Assembly (NCBI GenBank): GCA_013400115.1
Contig: VXBP01005607.1
Location: 295,839 to 359,838 of the forward strand
Length of the DNA: 64,000 bases
Reading direction: 5' to 3'
From: Rhinopomastus cyanomelas
Lineage: Eukaryota; Chordata; Aves; Bucerotiformes; Rhinopomastidae
Part shown: piece after piece, positions 57,122-64,000 of the stretch
How the letters are laid out: each line of letters starts with the position of its first letter
Numbering within the stretch: the first letter of the stretch is position 1
The notes under the pieces: model-generated
Seen by the model: only the letters and a program-made list of their open reading frames with translations
The model's database searches: none
Told to the model about the DNA's origin: nothing
Translations under genes and position numbers: made by a program

Positions 57122-58290
57122 ATAAAGACAGCTGTCTGCTGTCATCTGCACAGACATGAGAAATCCTGGCACTAGTCACAGACCACAACACAGTTGCCAC
57201 AAGATGCTCTATCGTACCTCACAGGCCTGTAATACCCAGTGAGGTCAGACTATCTGTCATTATGCTGGAGAACAGAATTTGGTCTTCATTCTGTGAAGCA
57301 TGGCTTCATTACTTGCCCATACTGTTTACACAAGAGTGAGTCTATATATCTCATTTTAAATAAAAACACAGTATACAACTTCAGAGCCTCTGAACAGGCA
57401 ATTATTAAGTAGAAACTTCTGTCAATCTGAACGACTAATGAGAAGGTTCCTCAGACATCTGAAAGTATGTTTTTTCAAGCCACAGCACTTGGTTGCTTCG
57501 TGCTTTACTAGGCTAGACACCCCATAAGTCAAACACACAAAAATGTAGCACTCAGCCCACTTCTCAGCAATGATTTAATAAAAGAGCCCTGGGATTTGAT
57601 CTCATATTTCTACTTTTCATTATTTTTTTTCAACTCCATCTGCATGATACTGCACTGCACTAATGTAAGGTGTAATCATTAAACCTGAGCCTTTAGAAGA
57701 CACTAACACTGTGGAGGAGTTCTTGAAGTGAATGGCTAATGTTAGGCTTCTGTGCACACCTAAAGCCCTCAGCTTGCAGCTCTGACTAAATGCTTGTGTG
57801 CTCACATCCAGGCACTCACCTCCTCAGTATTAGGTGTTTAACATGCAGTGGGTGCTTATGTGCCTGTGACCTGAATTTGTAGCATCGTTTCCAAAAAGCC
57901 ATCAATGTGTACTTGTTCCCACCAGCTTCCAAGTCTTATTTCTAGCACTTTGAAATCTTAATCAAAACATATTTTGCAGTGCACTATCCTCAATAAAAAA
58001 AAGCAGCCAACCACAAAAGAGCAAGCACTCTCGAGCTGTAGTAGTACTGAGCCAATCTGCACTGCCCCAAGTCAAAGCTGTTGCAGATTACCAAATGAAT
58101 AGCAGATTTAATGGTTCACAGTCTACTCTGGTTCAACCTAACGTGGAGTTCAGAAATGCCATCTGCTGACAGGAGCCAATGATTCAGATATAAACTGCAA
58201 TTCTGCTACAACTCCAGATTAGCTTGGCTTCTTGGTAATAGCAGATTCATGAAATAAAAGTTTGAGCAGATAACTCCTCCTCCTCTCAGT

Positions 58291-58647
58291 CACAGAATCA
58301 CATAACATTAGGGATTGGAAGGGACCTTGAAAGATCATCTAGTCCAATCCTCCTGACAACAGCAGGACCGTCTAGCCCAAGTCACACAGGAACACATCCA
58401 GGTGGGTTTTAAACATCTCCAGAAAAGGAGACTCCACAACCCCCCTGAGCCACCCATTCCAGTGCTCTGTCACCCTCACCACGGAGAAGTTCCTTCTCGT
58501 ATTGATGTGGAACCTCCTCTGTTCCAGCTGACACCCACTGCCCCTTGTCCTATCAGTAGATACCACTGAGCAGACCCTGGCTCCATCCTGCTGACACCCT
58601 CCCTTCACATATTTATAAACAATAATGAAGTCAGTCTCTCAGTCCTC
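58291..58647 (-). mobile_element. CR1 LINE 3' fragment
   Basis: Reverse-strand copy of about 355 bp, ORF2 C-terminus QLEQRRFHINTRRNFSVVRV, tail intact. Confidence 0.92.
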
Positions 58648-59258
58648 AATTCGTTTGTACAGGGGCACACCGTGTTAGTTTACATTTCTGCTGCCCACTT
58701 TAAACTTACGAAGCAGCTTAGCTGAGCAGATCCCTTGTTCTTTCTGGCCTGTTTATCATGCTGCTACAGCACTCTGCGTGGCAGCTGTCCGAGCCACATG
58801 ATTACTTCATCGTTGAAAGCTAACATGTGGAAACTGCACTGAAATATTAGCTGCTTTGATAGCTATGAAGAGGAACGAGCTTTAGCATTACAAGACAATG
58901 CATTTTTTAAACAACTTAAAGTAAAAAAAATGATGCACACATTTAGAAGCGAAACCAGATTAGTTTCCAGCGTGCCTGTTACTCTATTCCAATCTTCAGT
59001 TCCAATGGCTGGTTACTCTTGTGTTTGTGATTGCTATTACCAGGAAACAATGGGTGGTTTTCTTTCTCCTTTGGCATTCGTGGAGGAGAAAAGGGAAGAG
59101 AGTCAAGAGGAACATTCCTCTGTGAGTTATCCATGAAGGCAAACGTCATAAAGCACAATCACAGGAATAGTATGTCATTGAGATAACAAGGTGTATTGAG
59201 AAAGCTCATCAAGTGTTGCAGAGTATTCTGCTTCCCAAACACAGCAGACAAGTGCTTA

Positions 59259-59336
59259 ATCACAGAATGTTCGAGGTTGGAAGGGACCTCAAGAGATCAT
59301 CTAAGTCCAATCCCCCTTCTGGAGCAGGCTAAGCCT
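59259..59336 (-). mobile_element. CR1 tail remnant, diverged
   Basis: Reverse-strand tail ATCACAGAATGTTCGAGGTT then GGAAGGGACCTC. The sequence to its right does not match the usual block. Confidence 0.75.
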
Positions 59337-60311
59337 ACAGTACTGTCTCAGTGGACCAGAAGCAAGTTGGATCCTTACAGATCCATCCTGGAGCGCCAAC
59401 TGCCTTTGGCAGGAGTGGAAAGAAGGGCTTTAGATGTAATACGCAGACTTTCCTCCCCTATAAATAGAGGGAACAATGAAGCTCTAAATTATTTCACCAG
59501 TAGCAAGAAACCTTGTTAACACAAGGAGGAAGCTGTAGTACTATGGTCACTGTTTCGCCAGTAGTCACAACAGATCCGGAACAAAATCCAGATGAACAAG
59601 AACAAAGATTAATAGACTGAGTTATAAGAATCTATTAATTTTATTGAGGTTTATATCTACACTGCTTTACTCAAAAGAGGCTTTTCCTTAATGACGTAAA
59701 AGAGACGTGTTTCTCTCCGATTTACTTTGACAACACATTTTAAATCAGTGCAGGTATTCAAGAACGAGTCACAGTAGGTATCAAAAGTACTCTGAATTAC
59801 AACAGGCTCTGAAAAGACGTATTAGGCAAGGACTGCTTTTTAAAATCCAAATATATTGCACTTGACTTTCTGTCTTTAAATCACACATTCTACGTCGTCA
59901 CGGTTCGCCACGGGTCTGGTTTATTGGAAAAGCCCTGCCCACTCCACATGACATGTTGTAGCTGGCTGGAGCAGCGCGGCTTCGGGATTACTGCCACAGC
60001 TACAAAGCAGTCTCGATTTCAGTTTAAGAACATGCTCTGTCCAAGGAGCTACTCGATCACTACAGAACTACTAAATCCCTGTTCAAGTAGTACGGTATAA
60101 ATATGGCTGTGCTGAGGTTTTAGGCATGTCTGATTCCAGCATCACTGTTTAGATCTTAGATTCCTTAAAGGATAATCCTGCAAAGCAGTTTTTTACTCTA
60201 AATTTGAACTAATTATTACTGTCATGTTTCAGTAGACAGAGAGGGGGGAAAAGAGGTTGAAAAGTTAGGTATGTCCTGTGGGCTGCAAATGGGGTCACTT
60301 CTAAAGATATT

Positions 60312-60496
60312 GAGGTGGCAGAAATTGGAAGGGGCTGCCCAGGGTGGGTTGTGGAATCTCCTTCTCTGGAGATGTTTAAAACCAGCCTGGTCATGTTCCT
60401 GTGTGACTTGGTCTAGGTGATCCTGCTGTGGCAGGGGGATTGGACTGGATGATCTTTCAAGGTCCCTTCCAATCCCTAATGTTCTGTGATTCTGTG
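60312..60496 (+). mobile_element. CR1 LINE 3' fragment
   Basis: Forward 3' end from AGGTGGCAGAAATTGGAAGG to GTTCTGTGATTCTGTG. Antisense to JAZF1. Confidence 0.92.
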
Positions 60497-61292
60497 GATC
60501 AAGAGTGACTGCACACATCTGACTCCCCAGAAAGGCATTCATCCTAATTAGTAAGAGAAACCAACTGTCAGTCACCTACTTAAATGACAGCTGCCAATCA
60601 AAATGAGTCTTGCTGATTCTCATGGGGTCAGCTATGGCCACCCATGAAAACTTCACTCCTTCATCTGCTTTACAAGTGGAAGGAGTGACAGAGGGCTGCA
60701 GCTGTTCCAGCCAACCACAGCATCCTTAACACTCACTGCCAGGACTGGCTGCCATCCGCTGCCCAACACGATCAGGCAGCAAGTGTAGGTGTATAAACCT
60801 ATTAAACCAGCATAGATTTTATAACTTCTAATCTATTAAAATCAAAATAAACAGGAAAGTGGGTCTAAGAGCCAGTTTCTTGAGAGCAAAAGGTAATGCT
60901 AATTACGAGGCTTTCAAATATTCCAACTTTTTCTTGGGGGTGGGCAAGAATTAGGGTTGAGCCATTAAAAAGCCAGTTGGTAGTATTAAATTATTGCTTT
61001 AGGATTTACAAGGAGGCCAAAAATTGACTCCAGGCTGAAATTTACCATCCCATGCCTGGAATATATTAAAAAGAAAAGTAATAAATATGAAAGAACAAAC
61101 AAACACAAAACAGTGGTTTCAGATGAATGTTTGCGTTCCTCCAAGGCTAAAGCGGCTTCATTTTTTAAAAATATGATATTTAAAGTTTGAGATTCATGAC
61201 TATAAATTACTTTTGGAACCAAAATTTGGGCCGTGTTATTGTAACAATGAATTACCAGTAAGTTACTATCACTGAATTCTTGTAGAGCTTTT

Positions 61293-61510
61293 CACAGAAC
61301 GGTAGGGATTGGAAGGGACCTTGAAAGATCATCCAGTCCAATCCCAGTCCCAGAGCTGGACCACCTAGACCAAGTCACACAGGAACATAGCCAGGTGGTT
61401 TTAAATGTCTCCAGAGAAAAAGACTCCACAACCCCCCTGGGCAGCTTGTTCCAGTGCTCTGTCACCCTCACTGGGAAGAAGTTCCTTCTCATATTGATGT
61501 GGAATCTCCT
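61293..61510 (-). mobile_element. CR1 LINE 3' fragment
   Basis: Reverse-strand copy ending in MRRNFFPVRVTEHWNKLPRG on the ORF2 side. Confidence 0.92.
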
Positions 61511-61928
61511 TTCAGTATATGAAGAGATATCACAGTGTTCAAAGCAGTATCAATGATCTGACTTGCACACCAAAGCCAGGAAATTGGTGGTGGAAATTTC
61601 ATCTGTGAACCACAAAGATGTATGAAAACATACATGAAAATTCACAACATATGTTAAAGACGCAACATCAGCCCCTTTTTTATCCATAACTAGACTTCAT
61701 TAGTTTTGTGGGTTTAAAATTGACATTTAAAAATAAGGAGCAGTTTTTGTGACTGGAGTGTTCCTTAAATAAGGCGATAATTCAGTGTTTGCAGACTGTT
61801 AATGTCTTTCCAAAATAAGCTGGTGCTACTTAGCTCTACCCCCCTGTCACTCTAAGGAGCCCACATTGCTGGTGGAAGCTATTTCTTCTGCTAAGTCCCA
61901 CCTGCAAACTGTAACAAGAGAATCTTTG

Positions 61929-61955
61929 TCCCTTCCAACCCCTAACATCCTATGA
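61929..61955 (+). mobile_element. CR1 tail remnant
   Basis: Forward tail CCCTTCCAACCCCTAACATC then CTATGATC, ending next to the reverse-strand copy that follows. Confidence 0.7.
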
Positions 61956-61967
61956 TCCTAATCACAA

Positions 61968-62121
61968 TCACAGAGTCACAGAACATTAGGGATCGGAAGG
62001 GACCTCAAAAGATCAGCTAGCTCAAACCCCTGCTGCAGCAGGACCACCTAGACCAAGTCACACAGGCACATGTCCAGGTGGGTTTTAAATGTCTCCAGAG
62101 GAGGAGACTCCACAACCCACC
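61968..62121 (-). mobile_element. CR1 LINE 3' fragment
   Basis: Reverse-strand 3' end, tail-to-tail with the forward remnant at 61929-61955. Confidence 0.9.
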
Positions 62122-62969
62122 TTGACAAGCCTATTAAACCGTCTCCTGGGAGACACAATTGTTGAAATAAAAACTGGAACACAATTCTAACGTGAACTTT
62201 CTGCAGTCACTGGAGGAAGCAGATCTTCAGGAGATGAGAAAAGTTGTTGTAGGAGAGGGAACAAAAAGGCAAATGTAAGCAGAGGGCACATGCCAGCCGC
62301 TCCTGAGGAAGTAGAGGGGAGGTGCAGAAAATTAACTGCTGCGTTTGGACTTCCCACCAAAACCACGAATGGGCTGTTTCAGGGGACTAACCCAAACAGA
62401 GTCTGCAGATAAACACATGTCTACCTCATTACCTCAGAAGAGCCTTCAAGAGCACACTTTGCTGAGTATTTCTGCTTCTCCATGAATAATCTCATTCATG
62501 CAGAAGAAGGTGCTACACATACACGTGCAATACCTGCAGCACTTGTGTGTGTCAGCTTGGAAACTGCTCAGCTCTGTCTGCAAATTTGCCCCGTAGTCTT
62601 TTGGCACAGATTTTTACTGCAAAACTTAACCAACATTCTCTGCGGCCAAACCACCTTGAACTGTTTCTTATCAAATTTCACGAGCCAAGTGGGTTTGAGC
62701 CCAGTCAATACATGGAGGAGAGATTGTAATATTAAATGATGTTTTGGTGAAAACCTGCAACAGCAGCTGAAGAGGGTCAGGAAATGCTGGGACTCATCAG
62801 TAAGGATGTGCACGAAGGTGATTGGGATTCAGGCAGCTGCTGGCTTCACCTGAGGCAAGATCACCATCACCTAGCAAGATGAGCAGTACACGGAAAATGG
62901 GACCCAAAACATTAGTAAGGTTTATCTTTCTGCTGCAAAGAAGAATGGGAAACAGCCATATATAAAATG

Positions 62970-63140
62970 GGCACTCTTTCTGTAAAGAATTTCTTCCTAA
63001 TACCAAATCCAAACCTCCGCTGCCTCAACTTCACACCATTTCCACTGCTTCTGCCATTAGTTACTAAGGAGAAGAGGCCAACACCCACCTCTCTACACCT
63101 TTCAGGTAGTTGTAGAGGGCAATGAGGTCCCCCCCCCAGC
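62970..63140 (-). mobile_element. CR1 ORF2 C-terminal fragment, old copy
   Basis: Reverse strand encodes VKLRQRRFGFGIRKKFFTER preceded by LQLPERCREVGVGLFSLVTN, a diverged CR1 ORF2 end. No tail on its left. Confidence 0.8.
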
Positions 63141-63175
63141 CTGAAATGCAGGCCTTGGCACTTCATACAACTGGC

Positions 63176-63428
63176 CTCGGCCCATCAATCCAACGTGTCG
63201 AAGTCCCTCTGTTGAGCTTTCCTGCCCTTGAGCAGATCAGCACTTCCATACAGTCCAAACAAGACTGGCCCCCAAACTGGTCCCTGTGGGACACCACTGG
63301 TGCCTGGCTGCCAGTTAGTTGTGATTTCACAACCCTCTGGGAATAGCCACCCAGTGAAGAGTACATTTGTCTACACCACGAGTCGCTAGTTTCTCCAGAA
63401 GAAAGCTGTGGGAGACCGTGTTCACACA
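63176..63428 (-). mobile_element. CR1 reverse transcriptase fragment, old copy
   Basis: Reverse strand resembles the RT palm region of CR1 ORF2 (VSHSFLLEKL-type and SGVPQG-type positions in different frames), with the region around the catalytic DD deleted. Heavily frameshifted and inactive. It is the only RT-core piece in the window. Confidence 0.65.
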
Positions 63429-64000
63429 GAATTAATCCTGCAGCATTCTCCCTGGATGCAGGGGAAGGTTTTCCTGCAGGACTTGAGTGCTGTGTAGGCA
63501 CTGTGAGGCTGAAATGCATGACCATTTACATTCTCTACATGGTTTCCCTCAAACAGATCTTGCCCAACTATCCTTGGATTTATCACCTTGCTAGTCGACT
63601 GCCATATATACACACTTGAAAGAAGGAGACTGGCATCAGCCAGTACCAGCCACGTGAGCTGCCTACCTAAAATTAGCCTGCTGGCTTCCCCGTGCTCCCT
63701 GTGCAGGCACCACACCACCAGAAAGAGAACTTAGCTGCTGCAGCACTAGGAGCAGCTCATCTATGGAAGTTATAAACATCACAGAGCTAAATCCTGTGCC
63801 AAGTAAACACTGTAAACATTCTGTAGTTATCAGGAAAATCTCAATGCTTACGTTAGGTCCAGAGAAACTCCCAAGATTGTAGAAACAGAAGCTCTGGGAT
63901 GAAGCTCATGCAATGCAACTCAGTTGATAGTTTTAAAACTATCTTCAAGAATTAGTGTATGTTTTTTTGCTACCAAGCTGTGGAACAGGTTTCCAACGGG

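Larger units (their letters stand above)
35211..64000 (-). other. JAZF1: JAZF1 gene, partial (3' part only)
   Basis: JAZF1 (TIP27) is a nuclear C2H2 zinc-finger cofactor of 243 residues. It represses the orphan receptor NR2C2/TR4 and is a subunit of the NuA4/TIP60 acetyltransferase complex linked to H2A.Z. The window has residues 129-243 in two exons and the 3'UTR. Exons for residues 1-128 were not found and must lie to the right, as expected for a gene of several hundred kilobases in human. Transcription runs toward TAX1BP1. Confidence 0.95.
44538..64000 (-). other. JAZF1: JAZF1 intron 3, part
   Basis: 19.5 kb to the window edge without a JAZF1 exon; exon 3 (Ser/Thr/Pro-rich, residues about 76-128) was not seen. 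It holds 18 CR1 fragments, a CA microsatellite, small tandem repeats, CpG-rich patches (48270-48620, 53103-53200) and AT-rich unique blocks. In human, intron 3 is where the JAZF1-SUZ12 fusion breakpoint of endometrial stromal tumours falls. Confidence 0.88.

Noticed and set aside
63176..63428. Intact reverse transcriptase gene
   Set aside because: Only scattered RT motifs in shifting frames, with the catalytic region deleted. A dead CR1 copy.
1..64000. A new multi-gene system or cluster
   Set aside because: All convincing coding sequence belongs to two well-known vertebrate genes. The remaining sequence is intron, UTR and repeats.

Overview
The window is vertebrate nuclear DNA, almost certainly from a bird. 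It carries about 44 CR1 LINE fragments of several subfamilies (about 8.9 kb, or 14 %, by my hand-drawn boundaries), has short introns, and shows no L1 or Alu. The species cannot be read from the sequence. The CR1 load is on the high side for a bird, which is only a weak lineage hint.

Two convergent protein-coding genes account for all convincing coding sequence. TAX1BP1 (+ strand, 1 to about 34250) is an autophagy and ubiquitin adaptor. Its first coding exon, about 54 residues of the SKICH domain, lies left of the window. Fifteen coding exons follow: the rest of SKICH, the non-canonical LC3-binding motif, a long coiled coil, and a C-terminal pair of ubiquitin-binding zinc fingers that include PPxY motifs. 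The exons join in frame for 695 codons plus stop, giving a predicted protein of about 749 residues. JAZF1 (- strand, about 35215 to beyond 64000) is a nuclear zinc-finger cofactor. Only its last two coding exons (37388-37564 and 44368-44537) and the 3'UTR are inside. The remaining 19.5 kb to the right edge is its intron 3.

Layout: 1-4741 TAX1BP1 intron; 4742-6696 SKICH end and first coiled coil; 6697-16713 a 10 kb intron; 16714-23814 coiled-coil exons; 26755-27409 central linker; 27410-32913 an intron with a GC donor, a 35-bp minisatellite and an assembly gap; 32914-33855 last exons; 33856-34250 3'UTR; about 1 kb of intergenic DNA; then JAZF1 read from right to left. The order TAX1BP1-JAZF1, tail to tail, matches human chromosome 7p15. 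The two proteins are not known to act in one pathway; the adjacency is conserved synteny.

Base composition shifts from AT-rich (1 to about 28 kb) to GC- and CpG-richer (about 29-49 kb). I found no RNA genes, CRISPR, intact mobile element or new multi-gene system. The points most worth checking are a 62-codon coiled-coil exon of mammalian TAX1BP1 that is absent here, a GC-AG intron next to the minisatellite, a NAGNAG acceptor, and a CR1 orientation bias that follows host transcription. Comparisons with mammalian proteins are from memory.
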